From contig NZ_JAMLJN010000004.1 in NCBI RefSeq assembly GCF_023634865.1, positions 1 to 64,000 on the forward strand: a stretch of DNA of 64,000 nucleotides, read 5' to 3'. This document shows positions 53,563-61,280 of the stretch, in pieces. The notes below the pieces were generated by a model. The model ran no database searches. It was not told the DNA's origin and worked only from the letters and a program-made list of their open reading frames with translations. The stretch comes from Flavobacterium fragile. Its GTDB lineage: Bacteria; Bacteroidota; Bacteroidia; Flavobacteriales; Flavobacteriaceae. Both the position numbers and the translations under genes were made by a program. Each line of letters starts with the position of its first letter. The stretch's first letter is position 1.

Positions 53563-53995
53563 TTTATTACAACCTGAAAAAATTGAAATTGTTGATTTTA
53601 AGATCATAAAAGGACAAATTAATAGTCCATTCGATTTTGAGGAAGAAAAAGTACAAGGACACAATTTCAATGTGGACTTTGAATTAGGTTTTAATATTCC
53701 AGATAAATTAATTAAAGCCGATTTTTCAGTAAATGTTGAAACCAAAAGTGAAAAAGAAGATAGCGAAGAAGCAATCGGAGCGTTCAGTTTTGTCTTTGTT
53801 TTTCATGTGGATAACATTGAAGAATTAACCAAATTAGAAGAAGACAATACAGTTACTATAAGTCCTGCTTTAGGAAATGCTTTAGCTGCAATTACATATT
53901 CAACATCAAGAGGAATATTAATGACACGTTTTCAAGGTACTGCTTTAAGTAATTTTATATTGCCTGTTATCAATCCAAATAAGTTAATAGAATAA
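53552..53995 (+). CDS. SecB-like chaperone of the TAC module
   Basis: A 147-residue protein with the SecB plan: N-terminal strands (IEIVDFKIIKGQ, HNFNVDFELGFNIPDKLIKA), a middle strand pair (IGAFSFVFVFHVDNIEEL), then a helix (ALGNALAAITYSTSRGILMT). It ends FQGTALSNFILPVINPNKL, which parallels the SRG...PPLNLAPVNF end of SecB. It overlaps the antitoxin gene and is followed by a strong terminator, closing a three-gene operon. Bacteroidota normally lack a housekeeping SecB next to such genes, so a dedicated antitoxin chaperone is the best reading. Confidence 0.78.
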   Translation: MSANLLQPEKIEIVDFKIIKGQINSPFDFEEEKVQGHNFNVDFELGFNIPDKLIKADFSVNVETKSEKEDSEEAIGAFSFVFVFHVDNIEELTKLEEDNTVTISPALGNALAAITYSTSRGILMTRFQGTALSNFILPVINPNKLIE

Positions 53996-54020
53996 TCTTT
54001 TATTCTTCAAAGAGTATATT

Positions 54021-54302
54021 TTGTCCCATTTATTGTCAATATTTGGGACATTTTTTTATCCAAATAATTCGAAAATAAAAAATATTGAAAAGTGGGTAGA
54101 AAAACTAACAGATAATAGAGTTAAAATTCTTAGAGAAACTCATAATAATCATAAAGTAACTAAAAAAGAATTAGAACAAGCTATAGGTATAAGTGCTTCT
54201 GCTATAGACAATAACATAGATATTCTTAAAGATTTAGGATTACTTAGTAGAGAAGGGAGTGATAAAGGAGGTTATTGGAAAATTAATCACATCTTGCCAT
54301 AG
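54021..54302 (+). pseudogene. C-terminal remnant of an AlbA_2/RecG-like winged-helix protein
   Basis: The 93-residue frame begins inside the TAC terminator, so its apparent start is not real. From about 54090 it reads RVKILRETHNNHKVTKKELE followed by QAIGISASAIDNNIDILKDL and GSDKGGYWKI. This is the winged-helix end typical of Schlafen/AlbA_2 ATP-binding and RecG-like proteins. The catalytic N-terminal part is missing, so this is a leftover of a lost accessory gene. A further decayed copy of the following GTGGGTAGA occurs at 54304 and 54315. Confidence 0.6.
54022..54058 (+). terminator. Terminator of the TAC operon
   Basis: TGTCCCA (54022-54028) pairs with TGGGACA (54044-54050), followed by seven T. 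Confidence 0.9.
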
Positions 54303-54664
54303 GTGGGTAGAAAAGGTGGGTAGATAAATCATTTATAAAAACTCATTATCTCATTCAGCTGCACAAAAATCGCTTCTAGTCCAAGTTTCCTGGCATCAAT
54401 TCTTTGTTTGCTCCATTTCGCTAATTTCAAATAAAAAGAAATCGGAACGCTTCGCTGAAGTAGTTTCACCCACCCAGTCCAACGCTCCCCACCGCACTAG
54501 TGGTATTTTGTGTGTTTTTAGCACTTGTTTTCCCAAAAGTAAGTCAATAAAAAAAGGCTCCCTGTTTTCCCAACCCCTCGCGCACAGTCCGCCATTTTTT
54601 ATCCACTTACACCCAATTCAAAAAACAAACGCTAAAAGCACACAAAAACCACTCCCAAGCTATT

Positions 54665-54739
54665 ATTACATAATAAACCTTATAATTCATTCCCAACACC
54701 CCACGCAGTCCCCCTGAAAGTTATAAGGGTTATTATGTA
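54665..54739. repeat. 20-bp inverted repeat with 35-nt GC-rich loop
   Basis: TTACATAATAAACCTTATAA (54665-54684) and TTATAAGGGTTATTATGTAA (54720-54739) are inverted copies with one mismatch. The loop holds CCCAACACCCCACGCAGTCC and is far richer in C than the surroundings. It could be a recombination or protein-binding site. Confidence 0.75.
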
Positions 54740-54803
54740 AAATATCCGCGCCCAGCCGCACCCACCCGACAGAAAATAGGAATGCTAACGCTGTCGTAAT
54801 TTG

Positions 54804-55238
54804 CATTGTTTTTTGAAAATGCCTCCCATTTCCAGTTCACTAAACACTAAAAACCAACAACTGTAAACTATCATGGCATTATCAAAAATCAAATTTCCCC
54901 ACAAGAGTATGTTTTTCTTTTTTTATATTTTCATAAACATATATTGTCAAACCGTGCTAAGTCAAAGTAGTCCAGCAAAAAAGAAAACCATACCCTTGTT
55001 CAGCTACTGCCCAATCACTAGGAAGTATCACATTGTTTTTTGAAGATGCTTTCCATTTCCAGTTCACGCTCTCCACTGAATACTAAAAACTGAACACTGA
55101 ACACTTTCAAAGCATTCTCAAAAATCAAAATACTACAAGAGTGTGTTATTCTTTTTTCTCCTATTCACAAAGAAATATTGTCAAACCGAGCGTAGTCGAG
55201 GTCGTCTAGCAAAAAAAGAAAACCACACCCTTGTTTAC
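54804..55238. repeat. Tandem degenerate duplication of a ~227-bp non-coding unit
   Basis: Unit 1 (54804-55003) and unit 2 (55031-55238) share CATTGTTTTTTGAA, CCATTTCCAGTTCAC, TCAAAAATCAAA, ACAAGAGT, TCAAACCG and the end ACCCTTGTT, in the same order. No open frame spans both. The rest of 54303-55619 is non-coding apart from the inverted repeats at 54665 and 55345. Confidence 0.75.
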
Positions 55239-55344
55239 CAGTCCCGATTGAACACCCCTAAAACCCCATTTCATAAGAACATTTGGGGTTAACATTTTTA
55301 CAAAAAAAAAGGATAAAAAAGAAGCCAAAGGTTTGCTCCGGGTA

Positions 55345-55499
55345 TTCAAAAAAGCAAGTTCAAGCCTTCGGTTACGGATAAAATCTCCACCCATACATTT
55401 TCAATACCACCACATCCACTTAGCGTTTCCACAGACGCATATGGGTAGTATTTTACCCGTAAAACTTGCTTTTTTGAAACCCTCCACAAGGCAAGAGGG
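55345..55499. other. Long inverted repeat and hairpins, candidate structured RNA or origin
   Basis: TTCAAAAAAGCAAGTT (55345-55360) and AACTTGCTTTTTTGAA (55463-55478) are perfect 16-bp inverted copies 102 bp apart. Just after lies a hairpin CCCTC/GAGGG (55480-55499), followed by CTTTCTTTTTTTTCC. The region ends 120 bp before the gene at 55620. It may be a structured leader with a terminator-like end, or an origin of transfer; neither is proven. Confidence 0.5.
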
Positions 55500-55619
55500 C
55501 TTTCTTTTTTTTCCTTTTTTCTTTTGCAAAAATGTGTGTGGGGCATCTCGGTTTCCAATCACATTTCGGGCAATCACGAAGGAAAGACGAAGGAAGTTAA
55601 CCTGTTAAATCCTTGTACT

Positions 55620-56045
55620 ATGGACACAATTTTTATTAAAACCCACCAACCTGGGGCGCACTATGCCAAACCGTACTTTTTCGTATTATCAAAAGGACTG
55701 AATAGCGGAAAACCAAGCAATGAACCTTTTACAAACAGCTTTGTACTTGTATTTCAAACCGAAGCTCAAAAAGAGGACATTTTTTGGATAGCCATGAGCC
55801 TATGGAAATCCAAATTCTGGATGCCTTTTCTTCGAGGTTCTGTTATTCCGTTCTTATCGCTCTATGAATTCAAAAAAGAGTTCAATCCAAAAGCCACCCG
55901 ATTGATGCGTGAACACGAGCTGCACCATAAAAACATCCAAGCACTCAAGCTGCTTCAAGAACAAGAAGCTCACCACGCAAAAAACATCCACTTAATCAAC
56001 GAAATTAGAAATGCTATTTTAATGAGATACAGAAAAAATAACTAA
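55620..56045 (+). CDS. Conserved Bacteroidota mobile-element protein (DUF6943-like)
   Basis: A 141-residue soluble protein. The N-terminal part has HQPGAHYAKPYFFVLSKGLN followed by SGKPSNEPFTNSFVLVF, then WIAMSLWKSKFWMPFLRGSV ahead of IPFLSLYEFKKEF. A helical C-terminus rich in H, E and Q follows (HELHHKNIQALKLLQEQEAH). I recall this as a DUF found again and again in Bacteroidota conjugative and genomic islands (probably DUF6943), with no known activity. ATG 55620 is preferred to an upstream in-frame start that would read through the structured leader. A terminator follows directly. Confidence 0.62.
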   Translation: MDTIFIKTHQPGAHYAKPYFFVLSKGLNSGKPSNEPFTNSFVLVFQTEAQKEDIFWIAMSLWKSKFWMPFLRGSVIPFLSLYEFKKEFNPKATRLMREHELHHKNIQALKLLQEQEAHHAKNIHLINEIRNAILMRYRKNN

Positions 56046-56074
56046 AAACTCAGATCTAAAGGTCTGAGTTTTTA
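56044..56074 (+). terminator. Terminator after the DUF6943-like gene
   Basis: AAAACTCAGA (56045-56054) pairs with TCTGAGTTTT (56063-56072), followed by T-rich DNA. Confidence 0.88.
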
Positions 56075-56223
56075 ATTTTATAAAAGAAATTAAATTGAAA
56101 GAATTAATTTATATTTGGAAAAGCAAATTTGTTATGAAGTACCACAAATCTAACTAGTTTTTCTTTTAAGAACTTGACATTATAGCATTTTTAATTAGTA
56201 TGTTAAAACTTAAAAAAACGAAA

Positions 56224-56961
56224 ATGAAAGAAAATATTCAGGAAATATTAAATGAAATATTTGACCCTCTTATACTTGGAGATGAAAACAAAGTTCATAA
56301 ATTAACTAAATCACCAACCTTTAAAGAAATAGAGGGTTTTGCCGAATTGATATTGAAAGATGAATCTGAAGAAAGCTTTCAATTTTTTTTATCTCAAAAT
56401 TCTCATTTCCTATTTAGACTTGCTCCATCTTCTGATGAAACATACCTAGGGATTTTAATGAAGCCTCCAATTAGTAATTTTAATTTTGCAGATTACGCTA
56501 TTTTTAGCGTTAGTCAAGGTGGTTGCAGAGTATTACTAATTGAAATTGAAAGACCTAACGATAAATTATTTACCAAAAAATTAACTCCAGCTAATAAATT
56601 GCAAATTGCTTTAGGGCAAATTAACGATTGGGATGAATGGATTCAATCAAATAAACAAACTTTCTTTAATACTTCATTCCGTTTATTGAAAGAATCTCCT
56701 AAATTTCCAAAAAAAGGTGAAAAAGGAAATTTTATTTATTGTTCGAAAAATCAATTAGAAGCTTTATGGAATGGATTTGGTGGAAATGAATATTGTACCT
56801 TTGAATATTTAATAGTTTTAGGAAGATGGAGCAAACTTAATGAAAGAGAAAAACAGAGGTTAATGTATTTAAATAATAGTTTTTCAAAACAAAACATTAA
56901 GATTAGAACTTATGATAATTTAATTCGAAAATCTATTGATGGACCAAAGCATTTGTGGTAA
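56224..56961 (+). CDS. Shedu-like DUF4263 nuclease
   Basis: A 245-residue protein. Residues about 45-145 match the DUF4263 nuclease core of SduA, the single effector of Shedu antiphage systems. FQFFLSQNSHFLFRL is followed by FADYAIFSVSQGGCRVLLIE and IERPNDKLFTKKL, then NKLQIALGQINDWDEWI. Asp90, Glu107/Glu109 and Gln132 stand where PD-(D/E)xK residues are expected. The C-terminal part (FEYLIVLGRWSKLNEREKQR, KIRTYDNLIRKSI) is also typical. ATG 56200 is an alternative start eight codons earlier. It is 41 bp from the next coding frame and may form a unit with it. Confidence 0.75.
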   Translation: MKENIQEILNEIFDPLILGDENKVHKLTKSPTFKEIEGFAELILKDESEESFQFFLSQNSHFLFRLAPSSDETYLGILMKPPISNFNFADYAIFSVSQGGCRVLLIEIERPNDKLFTKKLTPANKLQIALGQINDWDEWIQSNKQTFFNTSFRLLKESPKFPKKGEKGNFIYCSKNQLEALWNGFGGNEYCTFEYLIVLGRWSKLNEREKQRLMYLNNSFSKQNIKIRTYDNLIRKSIDGPKHLW

Positions 56962-57025
56962 GAATAAAAATTTATTTCGTAAACTGCGTTTTAATTAAAC
57001 ATTGTTATTAATTCTCAAGGACAAC

Positions 57026-58939
57026 ATGGGACAAAGAACGAGAAATCATTTAATTGAAGATGAATCCAGACTATTTTTCAAGAAATCTTTACCTAAATTT
57101 TGGGTTTGTAGAGATAAAAATGACGACTATGGTATTGATTGTGAAGTTGAAATTTTTGATAATATAGGAAATTCAACTGGTCTAGTTTTTTGGGTTCAAC
57201 TTAAAGGTACGGATTCCGATAAAAATAAAACAATTAAAAGTATATCTTTTAAAAATGAAAAAATCATACAATTTATTAATTATGACATACCTGTTTTAAT
57301 TGTTCGTTATTCATCACATAAAAAGGCGTTTTATTGCAGATGGTCACAAAATATCACAAATTTTAAAACTGAAAATAAATATATAAATGTATTATTTTTT
57401 GAAAATAATTTATGGAATGAAACGAGTCATCAAGATATTATCGATTATTTACAACGACAATTATTTATTAAACAAGGTAAGATTAAGTTTCCAATAAAAA
57501 CTTTTGTTGAAAGAGAAGATTATGATGAAAATAGAACAATAATACCTTTTTCAAACATTACAATAATAAAAAATTGTATTCAAACAAAGAATAACTACTT
57601 TAAGTTAACTAAAATTTCTAACGATTCCATTTTACAGATTAAAGTTGATAAAGATCAAATAGTTTTGAGTTTTACCGATTTTGTTTTTGCAAGAATGAAA
57701 ATAAATTTTTCCAATCTGCAAGAACATCATTATGAAGAACTGACAAAATATATTTTAATAACTTTTGCTCAAGCACTATTTGATATTGGTAAGAATAATT
57801 TGGGTAATGATGTTATTTTTGAGAATGGTTTACTCGCAATAATAAAACAAAAAAAAGATTTTATAATAAATATTTTACATCATTTAATTGAAGGTAATTA
57901 TTTTGAAGAAACATTAAAAGAACTTTCACAATTTTTTAAAGTTAGTGATGATGATAATTTAATTGAAATTATAATGAGTGTAATTTTAATTTCAATTAAA
58001 AAGGATTTTAATGAAGATAAGCTATTAATTTACGAAGATTTTTTAGTAGAACAACTAGAAACTGCAAAAATAAAAAAAGATAAGTTAAGTATATCTACTG
58101 CTCTTTATAACCTAGGAAATCATTTTAGGAGTTCAAAAAAATATGAAATATCTTTAAAATATTATTTAGAAGCAAGAAAATATAATCCAGAATATAAAAA
58201 CCAAGCTTATTACTATTATGAAATGGCTGGTGTTTTATTTCTTTTAAAAAAATTTTATTTTGCTAGTAAATTCTATTCAAAATCTATTGAATTACAAACG
58301 GACTGTTTTTTGGCTAAAGCTTTATTAGCTGACTCTGTTATGTTTTTAGGAGATTATTCATCTGCGGTAAACATAATTGATGAATTCCTTACTGAGAACG
58401 TTAATAATATACATATTGATGAATGGGTATTAAAATATTCATGTTTAAAGTCTCTTTTAGACAGTGGTTACCCATCTTTACAAAAACGTGATGAAGAAAA
58501 TGCAATTAAATTCACTAAAAAAGGTGAATTTGAAAAGGCTCTTGAATATGATTTTTTATATGATTTAGCTTGGTTCAATCTAGGTGTTCAAGAATCAAAA
58601 AAAGACAATGTCGAAAATGCATTTATTGCTTTTTCATTTTCGGCTTTACTTCGCAATGGTGATCTTGAAGCATGGAAAAATGCTACATTATGTGGTCTGA
58701 ATGAGAAAATAGGTTTAAATCTTTTGGTTACGGTCATAAGAACCGCTTATTTTTATAACGGCCAAAATTATATTACCTCTGTATTTAATGATTTAAAAAT
58801 ATATTATCCTAATAGTTTGGATTTTATTATGGAGTTAATTGATAATACAATTGAAGATAATACAGAAGAAACAACTACTATTAGATATTTTGAGAATGAA
58901 AATAAGTACACAAAAATTGATTTAAAACCCAATTCTTAA
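57026..58939 (+). CDS. DUF4365 nuclease-fold protein with TPR repeats
   Basis: A 637-residue protein. Residues 1-150 are a DUF4365 domain: RNHLIEDESRLFFKKSLPKF, DDYGIDCEVEIFD (Asp38, Glu40, Glu42) and FWVQLKGTDSD (Gln58, Lys60) form a PD-(D/E)xK-like centre, followed by VLIVRYSSHKKAFYCRW. The middle is helical. About 340-470 and 520-560 hold TPR-like repeats (ISTALYNLGNHFRSSKKYEI, AYYYYEMAGVLFLLKKFYFA, LAWFNLGVQESKKDNVENAF). ATG 57026 is chosen over an upstream in-frame TTG/ATG in AT-rich leader. Nuclease plus TPR next to a Shedu-like gene suggests a defence effector. Confidence 0.75.
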   Translation: MGQRTRNHLIEDESRLFFKKSLPKFWVCRDKNDDYGIDCEVEIFDNIGNSTGLVFWVQLKGTDSDKNKTIKSISFKNEKIIQFINYDIPVLIVRYSSHKKAFYCRWSQNITNFKTENKYINVLFFENNLWNETSHQDIIDYLQRQLFIKQGKIKFPIKTFVEREDYDENRTIIPFSNITIIKNCIQTKNNYFKLTKISNDSILQIKVDKDQIVLSFTDFVFARMKINFSNLQEHHYEELTKYILITFAQALFDIGKNNLGNDVIFENGLLAIIKQKKDFIINILHHLIEGNYFEETLKELSQFFKVSDDDNLIEIIMSVILISIKKDFNEDKLLIYEDFLVEQLETAKIKKDKLSISTALYNLGNHFRSSKKYEISLKYYLEARKYNPEYKNQAYYYYEMAGVLFLLKKFYFASKFYSKSIELQTDCFLAKALLADSVMFLGDYSSAVNIIDEFLTENVNNIHIDEWVLKYSCLKSLLDSGYPSLQKRDEENAIKFTKKGEFEKALEYDFLYDLAWFNLGVQESKKDNVENAFIAFSFSALLRNGDLEAWKNATLCGLNEKIGLNLLVTVIRTAYFYNGQNYITSVFNDLKIYYPNSLDFIMELIDNTIEDNTEETTTIRYFENENKYTKIDLKPNS

Positions 58940-58967
58940 AAATCTTGACCAATAAAAATATAAATCA

Positions 58968-58992
58968 AAAGCCTAGTCTACAACTAGGCTTT
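58968..58992. terminator. Bidirectional terminator between convergent operons
   Basis: AAAGCCTAG (58968-58976) pairs with CTAGGCTTT (58984-58992) between the DUF4365 gene (plus) and the DUF5675 cassette (minus). Confidence 0.85.
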
Positions 58993-59033
58993 CATTTTGT
59001 TTAACCCAAAGGTCACCACAACTAGGGCTAAAC

Positions 59034-59210
59034 TTATTTTTTGTGCTTCTTATTTAGGCTTTTAAGCAGTAACGAAATCGTAAAACTGACAACAGCTCCA
59101 ACAGTTGCTAAGATAACCGTTTTGGCAATATCATCAGAAGAAAGATTAGGTACAATACTTAAAAATGTGCCTCCAGCAGTTCCCATCAAAGTGGGATTAT
59201 TTGCTGTCAT
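59034..59210 (-). CDS. Small holin-like membrane protein
   Basis: A 58-residue protein, start at 59210 (MTANNPTLMGTAGGTFLSIV). It has one clear hydrophobic helix (TVILATVGAVVSFTISLLLK) and a very basic end (KSLNKKHKK), the profile of small phage holins. It overlaps the preceding gene by 14 bp and is last in a four-gene minus-strand cassette. The holin role is a guess from size, charge and context. Confidence 0.55.
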   Translation of the reverse strand: MTANNPTLMGTAGGTFLSIVPNLSSDDIAKTVILATVGAVVSFTISLLLKSLNKKHKK

Positions 59211-59412
59211 CAGTTGTAGTAAGCTGACTTGCAGCTGACAAAACTCCACCAGCTACTGCAACATAACCACCAATGGTAGTTACAATCGCGGGTAAAGCAA
59301 TTGGAGCTGCTAAAATAGTTCCTCCAACGGCAGCTAATGCCAACCCAACAGTTCGAAGCACTTTGAAAAACTTTGGTGTGGGAGCTTTTGCTCTATTAAT
59401 GATTTTTTTCAT
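59197..59412 (-). CDS. Small alanine/glycine-rich membrane protein
   Basis: A 71-residue protein with a basic N-terminus (KKIINRAKAPTPKFFKVLRT) and two hydrophobic segments (VGLALAAVGGTILAAPIALP, and IVTTIGGYVAVAGGVLSAAS). No family is recognised. It lies 9 bp after the DUF5675 gene and overlaps the next, so it belongs to the cassette. It might work with its neighbour in the membrane. Confidence 0.6.
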   Translation of the reverse strand: MKKIINRAKAPTPKFFKVLRTVGLALAAVGGTILAAPIALPAIVTTIGGYVAVAGGVLSAASQLTTTDDSK

Positions 59413-59421
59413 AATCTATTT

Positions 59422-59817
59422 TTAAGATTGGATAATTAATTCAACACTTTCTTTATTGTCCAAAGCTTTGTAAACAAAGTCTTTTAGCTTCGTAAAAGCT
59501 TTTCTCGATATTAAACCTAAACCAGGTCCAGAAAGTTTAGTAACAGGAGCAATACAACCTTGCAATTCTTTTTGAGCATTATTAGCAGGATGAAAAAGAA
59601 TAAACTTTCTATTCGGCACATCCACTAATTCTAAATGCCATTTGTATTTTGCACTGTATCGCTTTCTAATAAAATATTTCCCTTCTGGAACACAGGAAAC
59701 CTTCGTTTCGTTCATCTTCCACGGCAATTCGATTGTATTGCAAATCAATTTGCCTTCGCATTCGAGTTTACCATTCGTTCCTTCAGGGAAATAAGTTCTA
59801 GTTAACCAAATAACCAT
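59422..59817 (-). CDS. DUF5675 family protein
   Basis: A 131-residue protein with the DUF5675 pattern: WLTRTYFPEGTNGKLECEGK, then LICNTIELPWKMNETKVSCV, then PEGKYFIRKRYSAKY. It continues with ILFHPANNAQKELQGCIAPV and ends in a helix (ISRKAFTKLKDFVYKAL). The HPAN and GCI motifs (His, Cys) resemble catalytic residues of L,D-transpeptidase-like folds, a similarity I note with caution. DUF5675 genes recur in prophages and islands. The start codon shares one base with the stop of the upstream gene. Confidence 0.78.
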   Translation of the reverse strand: MVIWLTRTYFPEGTNGKLECEGKLICNTIELPWKMNETKVSCVPEGKYFIRKRYSAKYKWHLELVDVPNRKFILFHPANNAQKELQGCIAPVTKLSGPGLGLISRKAFTKLKDFVYKALDNKESVELIIQS

Positions 59818-60575
59818 TACACACCACTATCAACTTTAGCAATCGATAATGGGTTAAAAGCACCATTTTTCAATGGATACATTTGCCCATTAATCTCTTG
59901 GTAGAACTCAACACCTAAAGCCAAAAACAATGGCTTAGTTGAGTTAGCTGTAACCGCATTCACTTGGTTAATTGGAGCAGTAGCAGTTCCATCCCAAGGC
60001 AAAATTGCCGTTTCAGAAGTAGCTACCACATACGTTTCAGCTTCAAAATCAATTTCAGCTCCACCAGAAATGATTTTGTAGTGAGTAGTTCCACTTGGAG
60101 CAGCAATCATATTCGCAGGAATAAATGATGCCAAATCCACAGTAATTTCACCAGCCACACGGTCAATAGTTGCCACAAACGGAGCAAACAAAGTGGTTCC
60201 TAGCTTACCACGAATATTAAATTCAAAACCAAATAACAATTCAGCTTCTCCATCAATAACGTTACGCAAACCTCTATCACTAGTTGTATCTGCTTGGATA
60301 ACTTTAACCATTGCTTGTGTCAAACGACTAACCATTCTACCATCAGCAGAATTTAAAAGCAATGGTCTTAAAGCTGTTCTAAGCATTTTTCCTGCTTTTC
60401 CAGCTCTACCAAACTCGGAACCATTCTCACGAGTTCTTTGAAACGCAGGATCACTCGCAATTCTACTCGCGTCAATTCCACCTTTTTCTCTTGCTAAGTG
60501 TCCATCTTGCGTTTTGTAAAAAGTAATATCTCCGATAGTACCTTTCAATTTAATTATGCCTTTCTGTCTAGCCAT
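59817..60575 (-). CDS. DUF6266-like conserved protein, cassette head gene
   Basis: A 252-residue protein starting MARQKGIIKLKGTIGDITFY. The N-terminal quarter is basic with KTQDGHLAREKGGIDASRIA, then a helical stretch (FQRTRENGSEFGRAGKAGKM), and the C-terminal half is beta-rich, ending EFYQEINGQMYPLKNGAFNP. I recall close relatives as unnamed proteins across Flavobacteriia. The overall plan (KGI-GxxG start, helical middle, beta end) parallels the DUF6266 protein at 414-1055. It heads the four-gene minus-strand cassette down to 59034. It could be a structural protein of a particle, but that is inference. Confidence 0.65.
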   Translation of the reverse strand: MARQKGIIKLKGTIGDITFYKTQDGHLAREKGGIDASRIASDPAFQRTRENGSEFGRAGKAGKMLRTALRPLLLNSADGRMVSRLTQAMVKVIQADTTSDRGLRNVIDGEAELLFGFEFNIRGKLGTTLFAPFVATIDRVAGEITVDLASFIPANMIAAPSGTTHYKIISGGAEIDFEAETYVVATSETAILPWDGTATAPINQVNAVTANSTKPLFLALGVEFYQEINGQMYPLKNGAFNPLSIAKVDSGV

Positions 60576-60841
60576 AACTTCAAAATTTTGTTAAACATTC
60601 ATCTAAAATCTCCTTCATTCTTTCAATCAGTTGCAACCACATTTTGAATGATTAAAGCAAAGTTTACAAAGCATTTCACTAAAGAAAAAGCAACATGTGT
60701 ACCATATGTCCAAAATTGACATAAGTGTCTTAAATGAACAAAAAAAACGAATTAATTAGTATGAAAAATTATAATTAAATTGCAAAAGAATTTCTGCACG
60801 TCAGAAGTAAGTCAAAGCCTAATCAAAGGTATAGATAAAGT

Positions 60842-61045
60842 ATGAAATTGAATAATCAGAGGGTATGCATCTATCCAAAGGACATACAACGAATAACAGG
60901 CAAGAGTTATCGTCAAAGTACTAGATTAATGCAAAAGATAAAAAAAGACCTCAACAAGCTCGAAAATGAGTTTCTAACGATTGAAGAGTTCTGTACATAT
61001 AGTGGCATAAAATATGAACAAGTAACTCACTTGATTTTTGGTTAA
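60842..61045 (+). CDS. Small HTH-like protein near attR
   Basis: A 67-residue protein: MKLNNQRVCIYPKDIQRITG, then KSYRQSTRLMQKIKKDLNKL and EFLTIEEFCTYSGIKYEQV. The two helical motifs (KDIQ.ITGKSYRQSTRL and EEFC.YSGI) look like a compact DNA-binding unit seen in many Bacteroidota as a stand-alone gene. It lies 236 bp inside attR. No function is known. Confidence 0.6.
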   Translation: MKLNNQRVCIYPKDIQRITGKSYRQSTRLMQKIKKDLNKLENEFLTIEEFCTYSGIKYEQVTHLIFG

Positions 61046-61215
61046 AATAGAAGAAATGCTAAAACAAATTTTAATCAAGAAAAGCACCTATAAACACTTA
61101 AATAACCAGTTCATTTTTTAGTATCATTTAGTAATGAATTAATTTGCAGAAGATTATAAAAATTATTAAATTTACAGTATTAAGATTTAGTGATGTTTGT
61201 TTCTATATGAAGGAG

Positions 61216-61228
61216 CAAAATCGAGACC
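61216..61228 (+). repeat. Candidate integrase arm site (right)
   Basis: CAAAATCGAGACC repeats the 13-mer at 32118-32130, in the same orientation, 52 bp before attR. The preceding bases (GAAGGAG versus AAAGGGA) are also similar. The stretch 61046-61280 has no gene. Confidence 0.6.
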
Positions 61229-61280
61229 TTTGATTTTTAGACTTATATAATTTATTATATATGAGCGTATTATGAGGAAA

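Noticed and set aside
54508..55608. Several 60-90-residue frames in the gene-free region
   Set aside because: They cross inverted and tandem repeats, are rich in K, S, P and F from low-complexity DNA, and overlap on both strands.
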